DNA of 55,228 nucleotides, taken from contig JAAOMT010000039.1 of NCBI GenBank assembly GCA_016748015.1, forward strand, positions 144,293-199,520, in the 5' to 3' direction. This stretch comes from Geosiphon pyriformis. Its lineage: Eukaryota; Glomeromycota; Glomeromycetes; Archaeosporales; Geosiphonaceae. Of this stretch, positions 1 to 12,000 are shown in pieces. Positions within the stretch are counted from its first letter, which is position 1, and the number at the start of each line of letters is the position of its first letter. The notes below the pieces were generated by a model. That model saw only the letters and a program-made list of their open reading frames with translations, had not been told where the DNA came from and searched no databases. The translations under genes were made by a program, and so were the position numbers.

Positions 1-445
1 AGATAGTCTTCAAGGTGGCTGATTAGATCTTCCATAATAAGCACATCGGCGGCAACAAGCAATTCTACAATTATAGGTACTTCATATTCGTCAAGCAATA
101 TTTCACCACTATATATGTATCTAGATAAACCAATAAAAAAATATAAATAAAAATATTAGCAAGTATATTTTAAGCAAACTAAACTTACCGAAGTATCACC
201 TCAAACATTTGTGGTGAAATATTAGGCTTAGAGAAGATAATGGTGTTATTTTCTCTTTTAACCCAATTACTAGAGAGTGCTACAGCAAAATAGGAGGATC
301 TTGCTGCTAAAATCGGCGAATGACCATGAAAAGTTTTAGTATTAAGACCATCACCGACGATAATCCTGACATCAGAAAATATTTCATTATTTAATAAGGT
401 CCCGAAGTCACGAAGTAAAGCGTGAAGGAGTTTTTGGGGGGCCAT
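1..445 (-). CDS. BTB-TLDc family protein, 5' part (cut by window edge)
   Basis: Exon 1 runs 445 to 189, the intron 188 to 121 (GTAAG..CTAG), and exon 2 from 120 past the window edge. The predicted start (MAPQKLLHAL) is followed by a BTB/POZ fold: SDVRIIVGD, then the FHGHSPILAARSSYF core, then YIYSGE after the splice. About 125 residues are visible. BTB domains mediate dimerisation and often recruit Cullin-3 ligases. The close paralog at 21401 continues into BACK and TLDc domains, so this gene probably does too, but that part lies outside the window. The first exon, splice phase and about 130 bp of 5' flank match the 21401 copy in inverted orientation. A few residues differ, for example SDVRIIVGDGLNTK here against VDVRIIIGDGSNTK. 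No disruption is seen in the visible part. Confidence 0.85.
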
Positions 446-720
446 GAATCTTCAAAAAGCACAATTCTTGGTCTTTAGAACCTTTTTTGTTTACCTTGGG
501 AAAGATCCGTGAGTCACTAGTAGCGCAGGTTATGGCGTAGTCTTTTATTTGTTATTCTGTAATTGATCATCACAGATAATAACCTATTTATTATTGTGTT
601 AGTTTTATTGAATAATATTTGTGATTTATCAAGGGGAACAAACCAATTTTCATAAATAATGTGTTGCAAAACGTTTTTTTAGTCTGAAATGGTTTAGGGT
701 TAACCAATTTTGAATTAGTT
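446..720 (-). promoter_or_regulatory. 5' flank of BTB-TLDc gene, shared with inverted paralog
   Basis: This stretch is the reverse complement of sequence upstream of the paralog at 21401. The block around 480-560 matches 21255-21390 and the block around 625-690 matches 20365-20415. Conserved promoter-proximal sequence between paralogs suggests the duplication included regulatory DNA. I cannot point to a specific factor site. In the paralog the two blocks are pushed apart by a transposon-like insertion (20473-21141). Confidence 0.5.
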
Positions 721-1843
721 TATTTACTGTCATAACAAAAAATACTCACATTGAGTTTTTAATAGTTTTTTTGAACCCATGTTTTATCAAATTACTTTTA
801 TTTTTTTATAATATTATTATTTTGGTACAAATTTTTGCTTTAGTCATATATAGTTTTTAGGTAGTAAGAATTATTTATAATATTTTATAATTGAAATTTT
901 TTTGTTTTCAATTCAATAAATCTATGATACTTTAAAACTTGATTAAGCTTAATATTTATTTTATTTTTTTATTTCAAGATAATTGCGTTTGAAAGGCCTA
1001 AATGACACCAATAAAAATCAATCTTTTATTATTGCTGTTGTTGTTGTTGTTGTTGTTGTTGTTTTGAAAAGAGAATAAATTTAGAGTTAGAGTTTGTAAA
1101 ATTCAAAATTTTTTGAATGTATAATATAATTAGAATTTAATGAAAATCTTATACAATAAAGACTTTTTGGTATTTCAACAGCCGGATAGGAGTAAAACAT
1201 GAAAATAAAACATAAATTTTTTTAATTAAATCTTTAAATTTTGATGTTTAGGAGCTGATGGATTTGCGAGACTAAGGGGTAACGTGTTACCACTGAAATC
1301 AAAATTTAAAGATTATCCTTTTTTAGTTTTTGCTTTATCAATTTATTTTATATAGAGGTTTTGAGTTAATTTGCAATACATACATTTTAGTGATATAGTT
1401 AAAGCAACAGAGTCGATATTTTACTAAAGTGAGTCTAATAGGTAACAGGTGAGGGATAAGTTAAAATTTTCTTTAGATGTGATTTGGTAGTATTAAGGTT
1501 AGGCCATTTATGACAAAGATAAGTAAATAGATAAATTACTATTTTATAATTAAAGCCAAAGAAAATCGATAAATATGTTGTACCTTTAATTACAAATTTT
1601 TCCATATGACATGTGAATGTTGTATAGGTATAGATAATAGTTGAATTACGCTCATGTTAGTAAAAAAAAATTTTGTGACCCAAAACAAAATATCAATCAT
1701 TCTCCAAGGTTTTAGACCAATTTAATTTAGGGTACAAGAAATATATAATTCAAATTTATAACAAGAATTCTGTTTTCAATAAAACTTAAGATCAAGTTTA
1801 AACCCTTTTCATAAAAAAATTTATAAATATATTAAATTAATGA
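721..1843. other. AT-rich intergenic region with (GTT)n microsatellite
   Basis: No credible ORF was found. It contains a perfect GTT/TTG trinucleotide run at about 1034-1063. The rest is A/T-rich unique-looking sequence between the BTB gene and the end of the Kelch pseudogene. Confidence 0.6.
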
Positions 1844-3620
1844 TTAGCTTTTCATAGCTTTTTTAACAAAATTATACAAAACAAGTGGAATTACAAATAC
1901 CCCTAAAATAATACCTAATATAATGCCTCCTATTAAAATTATGGTGTTAAATGATAAAGATTTAGATGATGTTTGTGAAAATAAAGAATCGGTATCGCTT
2001 TCATTTGAGGTAATTGAAGTTTAATTTTTCAGTTGGTAGAGAACCTGGTCTAATCCAATAGGTTTATATTCTGTTTTCCAAACCATTTTTGTGGTGTCAA
2101 GTAACCAAAAGTGTCTATCGCTTTGCATTTTCGTCTAAATGTGGGTTTAAGATTCTTTAGTTATTAATTTAATTATATTTGTTTAAAACTTGAGATATAC
2201 AATGCTATATTTTGAAATAAATACTTACAGAAAAGCCTAGAGTTTTTTTGAATTGAATGAATAAAATTTCAAAAATTTATAATTTGAAATTATACTTTTA
2301 ATACTTACCAAATGCAATGATCAAATTATTTCCAACCATAGTCATTGTGTGTTCACATCTTCCTGCAGGAATTACTCAAGTAGTGTTTATTTTTTGACCA
2401 AATATATGGTTTTCTATTTACATCTAGTATTAATAAATCAAGTGGGCTTTGATAAAAATGATCACATCCTCCGAAGACAAAAATAGTATTATTTGAAGCT
2501 TAATATAAAATTAAAAAAGATTAAAAAAAATTAATTAGCTAAAACAACCACAATAATTACAGATTCAGAAAGTAAAGGTTAGCTATTTTAATCATTCTTA
2601 ATACTCACTTACAACAGCCTTATTACCTCCTCGAGATTTTGGTATATCTCCTGCTATCTTCTTCAATCCAAAAGTTAAAGTATCAATTATTTATTTTTGA
2701 CAAAAATTTTAAATTTTTTTTTTGATTTGTATTTTAAAATTAAATTTGTACCTCATTTGACCATTCTACTGTAATGGTATTATAAACATAAATCTGGGTC
2801 ATCGGTAAATAATTTTGACTGCCTAATCCGGGAATTAAATACATCTTTCCATCATTTAAAAATGTAGCAGTATGCTTTCTCATTCTAGGGGGAGCATTTT
2901 TCACAACCAAATCATTCCAAGTATTCAATTTTGAATCAAAAACTAAAAGTTCATTTGATAATTCGAATTTAGTGTTTATTCCAGAATTTGAATAAACAGA
3001 GCCACCAAAAAAACAAGTTTTTAAATAGCTAAAGTTAGTGGCCGCCGAGTGTTCAAGTCTTCGAGTTGGGAACGTTTTTGGAGAATACCATGATTGATTT
3101 TTTGTATTAAAAACATTTATCGAATTTTGCGCGGGTGGTACGATCGTTTTTTGATTTCCAACTATAATCATTTCATCAAAATTCTTCACCGCCTATGGTT
3201 ACGGTGTGAGCATAATACGGCGCAATAAAACCGGGATGCATTAGATTTTTCCCAAGGTGGTGAATTGACCGAGAATAGTATTGACATATCAAACATTCAA
3301 ATATTGCTACAGGTTCTGTTATATTTTTCAATTTATTATTCTCTCTTAATTTTCCTCCAAATATATATAATCTTTATTTTATGAATAAAATAATTTTAGA
3401 ATTGGCAAATTTTTAATTGGGTGATAAAATTTTCAAATTATTTTCTTGCTTACTTATTATTTATTAATATGGCTGAGTGATCACTTTTAGAATTTTGAAA
3501 GGAAAATATTAAATAGAGAAAAATAAATTTATTAATGTTTAAATAGATAAATAAATAAAAACCTACATTCTCGGACCAGGTTTTTCTCCAAATACAAATA
3601 TTTCAAAACCAAAATTTCCA
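1844..3620 (-). pseudogene. Kelch-repeat / galactose-oxidase-like membrane protein pseudogene
   Basis: The best block is 3189-2740 (149 aa), which has Kelch hallmarks: SINVFNTKNQSWYSPK, TRRLEHSAA, CFFGGSVYS, LLVFDSKLNTWNDL and PPRMRKHTATFLNDGKMYLI. Further blades lie upstream (FGGKLRENNK near 3370; NSPPWEKS near 3270) and downstream (FGGCDHF and LLILDVNRKPYIW near 2480-2400; GRCEHTMTMVGNN near 2370-2330). The C-terminus (about 2010-1844) gives a Ser-rich stretch, one hydrophobic segment (TIILIGGIILGIILGVFVI) and a short basic tail, so a type I membrane topology. Breaks: a frameshift near 3240, a TGA where a Trp is expected near 2382, and a TAA plus a possible frameshift near 2015-2040. Some gaps could be introns, but the in-frame stops lie inside conserved blades. 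Such Kelch proteins with a C-terminal membrane anchor are common in AM fungi, as I recall. Confidence 0.72.
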
Positions 3621-4560
3621 TATTTTTAAGAAGAAGTAATTAGATAAGAATATTTTTTTATTCATTATTTTAAAGTTTTTATTTTTATTTTGCAAAGAAA
3701 ATTTTTGTAATATTTATAAACACTTTTTAAGATAGCTAGCATTTATAATTTTTTGTTAAAAAAAGTCTGAAATGTGTATGACATTTTCAGCTCATCTGTG
3801 TTACAGCTTTAAAGAAAAATTAGATAGCGTTATCAAATTTTCGATTACATTTTGGCCATTAATTGTACTTTGAATATTTTACTAAGATAAAGACTATTTG
3901 CTGAATCTAATCTCTGTTATAAAACGTAATGTAATTTTAAGTGCAAAAACTTGATTTTATCTCATTGAACTAAAATATCTTTGTATTATGAGAAGAATTA
4001 AATTTAAACAAGTTTTAAAATTTGAAATTAGCTTAAACATTTTAAATTCAAAGAGATGTTAATAGCAAATAAATTATTTAGGCCTTACTAAAATAAAAAC
4101 AATTTCAAAAACCTTAAATGAATTTTAATTATTTTTTAAAATGGTAATTTTTAATTATTGTCCACCATCAGATCCATTTTTTTGGTTTTGTTTCTTAAAA
4201 ACTTTTTTAAAATATTCTGAATGATTAAATTAATAATATAATTAAAACACTGTACTCGTTGATTTAATGAATTAAATATTATTTGTTTTTCCGCAGATTT
4301 TGGTAAAATAAAAATACATAAGATCATTGTTTAATGGATTATTTGTATTTATTTTAAGCATTATTATTATGTAAAATAATTAATAAAAAATTAATATCTA
4401 CTGTTTTTGTTTTTGAATTTTTTGAATTAATTGTATTCTATTTATAATTTAGTATAAATATATAAAAACTCTTTCTTTTGTTGATCCTCCAATCACAAAG
4501 AGAGAAAAATGAAGCTGAAGAAATATCTTATTCTTTTTTTTCTTTCTTAAGCTATTTTTT
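3621..4560. other. AT-rich gene-free stretch
   Basis: No ORF, RNA gene or repeat I can support. It separates the Kelch pseudogene from the left part of the decayed LINE. Confidence 0.5.
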
Positions 4561-6172
4561 TTAATATGTTTTTTTTGTAAAACTATACACAATGGGCATT
4601 CTTGTTACTAGTATAATTGAAGCGAAAGGTGAAAAGAGAATTTACTCTAAGCCAAAATAAAAATTCTTAAGTGTATTTTTGGTAAAACAGACAAGAAAAC
4701 CAGAAAGCTTGGTGTTGAAGCTTCAGTATTGGATTCTTCTACTGGTGGCTTAAACATAAAGGTAGTCGAATCTGGCAAAGCTTTTAAGCCTATGTCTTAG
4801 AGCAGTAAAGAGAACAGTTTTATAGTAGTATTAATAGAGAATCAAATATTAAGACATAAAGACGTGTTATATTAAAAGAACTACTTTTTTAAATAATAAA
4901 AAGATAAAGATTTCTAATACCTCAAATAACATGATATTATAGAACTTATATCAAGTTTTTTCTGTTGAAAATGTCTATTAAATAGCTAAACTTTAATATT
5001 AAAGTTGATAATATTATTTTTGGTCTCTTTCCTTTTTTGCCTAAAAAGAAACCTTTTTTTTAGTAGTTTTAAAAAAGAAAATCGAATTTAATTCAATAAA
5101 ATCTTATGGCTTAAACATTAGTCTGTCTGCAGTAAACAAGAAAAATTCTCAAGAAAAGTTAAAGCATATTAAAATTTTTTTTCACCAAGTAGATAATTTT
5201 AGAAAGATCTCTACTTTTCAAAATTCCAAAAGATTATTCAATTTACATTTACATCCAAATTAAGTCTAAACAAAGCTAAGAAATTGGCTGTAAAAAATAA
5301 CATTATTATTAATATTAATCTAAAACATATAAATATACATAAAAATTAAAAAATAATTATTAAAACAATTGTGAAATTAGTTAGATAATCAAGTTGCAGC
5401 TTATTAATTTGTGGTAAAAAGTTGTAATAAAATTTGCTGATTTTAAAATTGTTAAATTAATAGTTTATTTTGATTAAAAAAAATTTAGTGCATTTAACAA
5501 AAACTAATATTAACAAACAAATATAAATATCAAAAATCAACATTAAGTGTTTCTTTGTATTTTATTAATAAACACAATAACTTATAATTTTTTTAATATT
5601 TTGGCATTATATAATAAGAAAATATGTGTTATAAATTAGAATTTTGTGTTTTATAATTGTGTAAAATATATAATTATTTGTTTTAAAACCAATAAGTCTT
5701 TGATAAATGCTTTTTATATAGTTTGTGTTTTAAAAACATGAATTTGTGTTGAATTAATTTGGTTTTGTCTTTTTATATTAAATATAAACAAAGTGAACAT
5801 ATTATTATAAAATGTGATTTTATTGAGAAATATTCAGGTCAGATTAAGCCTATTAAGTAATAGCTAATGTATTTATATACTAAAAAACAGATTATTATTG
5901 TTTATTCTATTTTTTTTAAAAAATATAGAATTATGACTTGTTGATTTAAAATACAGTCTTATTGGTTCAAAAAACAAATAAATAAGTTGACAAAAAAATT
6001 AATATATATTTATATTAATAATTTTTTAGTTTTATCTTAAATATAAACTATTAATAACATTTTTTAAGCAGAATTAAAAGAGTGATATAATAATAAAAAA
6101 GAATTTAAGTGTGTTTATTAGCAATAAGACTGTTAATATCAAAAGTTTTTTGATTTTTAATATTAATGAAAA

Positions 6173-6364
6173 TAAACAATTTTAATTTATTTTAAAGTTT
6201 AATAAATTACTATTTTAATAATTAACTTAATTTAGAAATTTACTATGTGTAATATATGAGTATAAACAATTTTAATTTATTTTAAAGTTTAATAAATTAT
6301 TATTTTAATAATTAACTTAATTTAGAAATTTACTATGTGTAATATATGAGTATAAACAATTTTC
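6173..6364. repeat. 90-bp tandem duplication (2 copies plus partial third)
   Basis: The unit starts at the ATAAACAATTTTAATTT motif at about 6173, 6263 and (partial) 6353. The two full copies are 90 bp apart and differ at one base by my reading (..AAATTAC.. against ..AAATTAT..). The near identity implies a recent duplication inside otherwise old, decayed LINE sequence. Confidence 0.85.
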
Positions 6365-8816
6365 TTAAGCAAAAAACATAATAAAATAAAATAAAAATAT
6401 AAATAATTTAATTTTTATTGTTATTAAAACAAATTTAAAAATTAAATCAGATTTTGAATCATAAACAAATTTAATAAAATAAGAGTTTTTATTTTTGGTT
6501 TGAATTCTGGTTATTTGAATTTTGAATTTATAATTATTTTAAATAATAATTTAACAAAACATATCTGCAAAATTTTTAATGTGTTTAATTAATTTTTATC
6601 TGTTGTTATAAGTAATTGTATAATATAATAATTTATAATATAGTATTGTAAATTGATAATATAATCTGAAGGTTTTGGTATTTGAAGATTTTGGTTGATT
6701 GAATTTTTTATATAATAAACAAAAATTTATTAATAATAAGTAATTTTAAACAAGATAAATAATAATTTATATAATTGAATAGTGAATAATTATAGATAAT
6801 TTTATTAAAAAAAAATTGTTTTAATTGTTGAATTTTTAATTATTAAAGGTATTTAGTAAATATTTAATAAAAAAATTGCTTTTAATGCTTTTGTTATATA
6901 TATATAAATCTTTATAATACAAAATTTCTAAAATTTTTAATAATTTTTACACTTTTTTCAAGTTATTATTGGAATTTTTGAAATCTTTTTTGGTATTTTT
7001 AAAATTTCTGTTATTATGTTATTTACTGATTTTTAATATATAATTGGCTAATTTATGCTATATTTAATCATTAATTGTTTTTTTATATTACTTTATAAGT
7101 AATACTGTTTATTTACTGTTTAAAAATAGGCTTTTAATTGCTATTTTAAGTTTTTATACAGATATTTTTTTTGCAATTTAATTAAATTAAGGTTGTAACA
7201 TTAATATTATAACTATTAAAACAGTAAATAACTGTTTTTTTGTGGTTTTAAATAATAATTTTAACAAAAATAGCACTGAATAAAATGCTAACTTCAAAAA
7301 ATATTTGGATTTAAGCTTGATTAATTTTTTGATAAGAAAATTTATTATTAAAACTCTAACTTAAAAAAAATTTAAGAAAAATAAAAAAAGTTATTAATTA
7401 TAATTTTATTAATATATTATTTATAAATATTATAATCAAGCAAAAAATGCAAAGTATAAAATTTTTTTTAATACTTATTATAAAGCTATTTTTGTGTCAA
7501 TTAATTTAAATAGTTTTTTAAATATATAATTTATTGCTTTATAAAAACAAGTAAATAAAAACCGTTAAAATATAAAATTAAGAATATAAATAGCTTTAAG
7601 TAGAAACAGTTCAAAGTTTTTTTAAATAAATATAAATAATATAATAAATAAGTTTAAAAAACAAAAAAAATTTGAATAAAAAATAGACTTTTTTTAAAAG
7701 TTATATGTTTATTAATTAATAAAATTTTCTTTAAAGTTTGATTTATAAATTTGAAAAAAAACAGAAATAAAAGTTTTTTAAGTTCTTTAAATTAAAGCTT
7801 TTGGTGTTCAGAATTGCTAAAAAAATAAGATTAAAGTTTAATTATAAATTTAAAAGACTTTTATACATATAATATTTTTTAAAAGAGCAAATATTTTGTT
7901 AATTTAAAATATATAAATATAAATTCTGATATTAATAATATTAGTTTGATTTTGTTTAGTGTATAAAAATTTTATTAAGCTTTTAAGTTTTATAAATTCT
8001 AAATAATTAAAGAATTTAAAATTAAGTTTATTATTTTTAAGTACATAAAAAACTTTATTTGTAATAAAGAATTGTTTTACAATATTTATTTTAAAATATT
8101 GTCCTAAATTATTTAATTATTAAAAATAAGCTATTTTTAGAGCCTAAAAAAGTTAAATTTAAAATAAATAAGATAATAAAAAAATAAACTAAGAAACAAA
8201 TAATATTAAATAAAGTTTTTAATTTATAATACTGTTAGTATATTCTGTTAAATTATGTAAATAATAGGATGTTTTTAAAGTACTAAAAAGAATAAAATAC
8301 AAGTTGTTAAATGTAATCAAAATTTTGTTAAATAATAAGACTGCTAATTTGTTTGTTATTATAAATAAACTATAAAAACATTATAACAAATTTGTTTTAA
8401 GTTTTTTGTTAAATTTATTAAATATATATTTACTAAGTAAGTTAATTTTCAAATTATAAAAAAAGACTTGAAAATTAATAAAAAAAGTTTTAAAAAATAC
8501 TTAACTTATTATTTTAATTAAAACTATTAGAAAAATACTTTTTGATTAGATTTTTACATCTATATAAGAAGTTTTAAGTTTTTTATAGAAATAATTTTTG
8601 TTTTAAAAATACTTTAATTCAATCTTTTATTTAGTAATTAATATATTTTTTAATAATATAATTTAAATTAAAAATACTTAAATTATTATTTTATTTATTT
8701 AAATATTGTTAATAAGTTTTTAAAATTAATAATATTTTAATTAATAATAACAAAACAATAATTATTTTTATTAAACATATGATTAAATATTTTTTTAAAT
8801 ATTAATTAATTAATTA

Positions 8817-8830
8817 TTTTTTTTTATTTA
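8817..8830. repeat. Candidate target-site duplication, left copy
   Basis: TTTTTTTTTATTTA directly abuts the 3' end of the minus-strand LINE. The same 14 bases occur at 15602-15615, immediately outside the other end. T-run/A-rich junctions are typical LINE targets. The low complexity lowers certainty. Confidence 0.55.
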
Positions 8831-9008
8831 GCTTTTATGAGTACAGCTCAACTACTACCTAAGTACATAGAATTAACAAGACTTTAAATTAAGTGTGGCT
8901 CATGTGTTGTCAACATGTGACTGGCCACTCAGGCCAACTCAAAGCAATACTATGCACTCAAACCTTCCAGTACAGGAAAGTCATACAGAAAACCAAAATG
9001 CAAGCTTA

Positions 9009-12000
9009 CTAAACTAGAATACAAACCAAAACAAATGTGTACACCCAACCTGACCCAAAATCAAAAACTATTTTACAAGACCACACAGATGCCAGGCCAG
9101 ATATGATTGGAAACACAAAGCTATTTCTTGGCAAGAGACTGTGTTTCTCATAATACACTCTTAATTTGGCAGTCAGTATCTAAATAGAAGATCAATGACC
9201 TTCCACAAACTCACAGACCAGATTAATGACCAACAAACCCCCATCGAATTTAAAGCCTAACAAATGCACTGTGTTAGCCACCCATTTCTTCAACACAAAA
9301 CCCTTAGCCAGGACTATATACAAACTGTCTGACAATTCAACATTATGCAAGGAGTGAGTCACAGCACAATTAACATCACCAATTTCAGGCAAGCTAGTCC
9401 ATGTCTTAATTGTGTCAGAAATCAACTTTTGCTTGACATTAGCATCCCAGGCACATAAAAACATATGGTCAGAATCTTTAACCAAATCACAATAGATACA
9501 CACCATGCTAGGATAACTTGGTTTGTACCATTTTTTCTATACAGCCGTGGGCAGCCTATAATGGAGAGCCTTCATGAAGTAAGATTTCAGCACTGTAGTG
9601 ACAGAGCTGGAGAAGCCAGAGTAGATACCACCATCGGAATGCCAAACTTGAAAGGTTCAGCACATATCAAATTGTTTGACAAGATTCAAATCAACAATGC
9701 CACCCATACATTTGAACTTCCAGCCAACAAAATTAACAGCATCAAATAGACACCATATGAACTGACAAGTGTTTCCAAAAACAGATTGGCCTTCTACAGC
9801 AATAAATTGACATGCTATACTGACTGGCAGCACAAACTTAGATTTAGTGACAGCATCAGCAAAAAAGTCTGCATGTTTGTTACCAACCACTCCAGAGTGG
9901 CCCTTGACTTTATTTCAACAAACCAAAAGTTTCTTAGAAGCAATAGTGATATGAATGTGTTCCTTCTCAATCCAGCATTTATCGCAAAAATTGGGACCAA
10001 CAGAATTAACCAATGAAGCACACATGTCCAAGGAAGCCTGGCTATCTGTGAACAACATAACTGAGCTAGAAGTTGAAATGCATTCCAAAGCAAGAGCAAT
10101 GGCCTGAAGTTCCACCAGAGTCGAAGAAAGCAAACCATATACTCTAATCTCTACACTCAAGTCAACATCCGAGAAGTAAGCAGCAGTATCACCACAAGTG
10201 CCTGCAAAACCCAAACCTTTGACTGACCCATCTGTGTATACACTTACAATACCAGGCCTATTTTCAATAAGACAACCATTAGCAAAACCAAAATTGCATA
10301 AGTGTATGTCTGAAATAAAATAGTAGACCAAAGCACCAATGCTAGCTAGACCACCACTAAAAATGAATAAGACTAAAGAGACAAACCAACCAGGAACCCA
10401 ACCTTTGGGATCCAGTCTTTTCCATTGGCAAAAAGTGCTCCAAGTGAAGCACATGCCATTATGATCCAGAAGCTGATTTGCAAACACAATTCCGAATTTT
10501 CTTAAAGAGGCAATCACACTTAAGTATCACATCACACCCAAAACATTAGCAACAAGAACACCAACACCAGACTGGAAAACATTAAGAATATTATTGACCA
10601 ATGAAGACCCACATGATGCAAACATGTTGGTCATGCTGGCCAGAAAGCAATTGATTGGATTAACAGACAATTTAACCAGAAAACTAAGGGGTTGTTGGGG
10701 CATCCAACTGACAGTCTGTAGGTCCATGACTCTGTACTCAAACAACCTGCTGAGGATGCCACCAGAGTTGGCAAACCCAACCACACTGGCTAATAGATTT
10801 TCGGTCTGCAATTGGCTAAAAGATTTGAGACCATACATCTAAAGATAATATAAAGCCTTATTAGCAAAATTTTTAGGTAAGCTGGCTTTGATTTTCAGCC
10901 CTTTTCTAAGCAGTCTGTCTCATTTTTTACACACATGTGCTGAAACATAGCTAAATTAGATCCTGTAATTAACAATGGGCTGAAGCACAACAGACATCAG
11001 ATACAAAAATTGCTTGTCTAAAATGGTCTTCCTCAATATTAAATTGGTAAAAAACTGAACATCTGAGTGTGCTTTGGCAAGACTGGGTATAAAAAAACCA
11101 TTTGTAGACAAAAAGATGTCCAAGTATCTGTGTGGTTTCTTTTTTTTTGCTATTGAAATGACAGCTCCACTAATAAACAACCAAGGATTCTCTACTTTCA
11201 TGTTGATGGGTATGGCGACTGTTTTATCTGTGTTGATGGAGATGTTATTGACTCCAAAAAACTCACTTGCTATATCTAAAATGTTTTAAATAGCAGTTAT
11301 ACTATTACCAATCCATATTGTGTCATCCACAAAAACTTCAACAGCCAGAAAAGATGTCAAGCCACTTCTAAAATTTTTGAATCCAATCTATACCCAAATA
11401 AATCACCACAATACTTAATTTTGCAAAGCAAAGAATCATAAAAGATTCTCCACAACAAAGGCGAGAAAACTTCTCTTTGATCTAAATCATCATAGACAAC
11501 ATAACTATCTGTGAATCCAAAGTTAGTCATGACTCGATTGAATCTGCCATTGTGTAGGCTACCAAAAAATCTAATAAAACGGAGACACATCTTGATTCTA
11601 GCCAGACTATTATGTAGATGAAACTATCCAACAGAATTATATGCCTTTCACATATTCTGAAGCACCAGTCACAGCTCCTTATTCTTTTCCAAAGCATCTT
11701 TAACAATCAAACCAATAGCAAAAATTGGGATCTGTGTGGATGTACTTTTCAAAACCAAGAAATTGTCACCTTGTAGAACATTAAACTTACTACAAGTCAC
11801 AGAAATCCTGTCAGACAATATCTTAGACAATATCTTCTGAGATGTTTCAACTAAAGCAATTGGTTTGGTGTTTGTGAGAGTCCCCTTCCAATCATACAGT
11901 TTCGAAATCATAGACACCCATGTGTATTTCCAATGAACAGGCATTGCACCTAACACCAAACACACATTGAAAATATCTAGCAAACCACCCAAAACTTGCA

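Larger units (their letters stand above)
4560..8830 (+). mobile_element. Ancient AT-decayed LINE, left part (ORF1 relic and beyond)
   Basis: Very AT-rich, but several anchors match ORF1 of the younger LINE at 15482-13612 in order and spacing. These are ISLSAVNKK at about 5120 (ORF1: INLSAVEGK), KFQKIIQFTFTSKLSLNKAK at about 5225-5285 (ORF1: KFEGIIQLMFMSEKSMEMAT), QLINLW-stop-KVVIKFAD at about 5395-5440 (ORF1: QLMRMWQKTVVEFAE), and a zinc-knuckle remnant at 5774-5818 (YIKYKQSEHIIIKCD against CERCGKFGHSALKCD). The distance from the SAV block to the knuckle is about 700 nt here and about 720 nt in the younger element. Beyond 5.9 kb I cannot recognise protein, but nothing else is coding. Orientation is plus. 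The 5' boundary is uncertain. The element appears to continue at 15602 after the inserted LINE. Confidence 0.68.

Noticed and set aside
1021-1070. Regular repeats as a possible CRISPR array
   Set aside because: Simple trinucleotide microsatellite; no spacer-repeat structure here or elsewhere, and the genome is eukaryotic.
9465-10842. Plus-strand ORFs at 9465-9749, 9786-10016, 10594-10842 and similar ones to 13918
   Set aside because: They lie antisense to recognisable LINE ORF1/ORF2 protein and have no features of their own.
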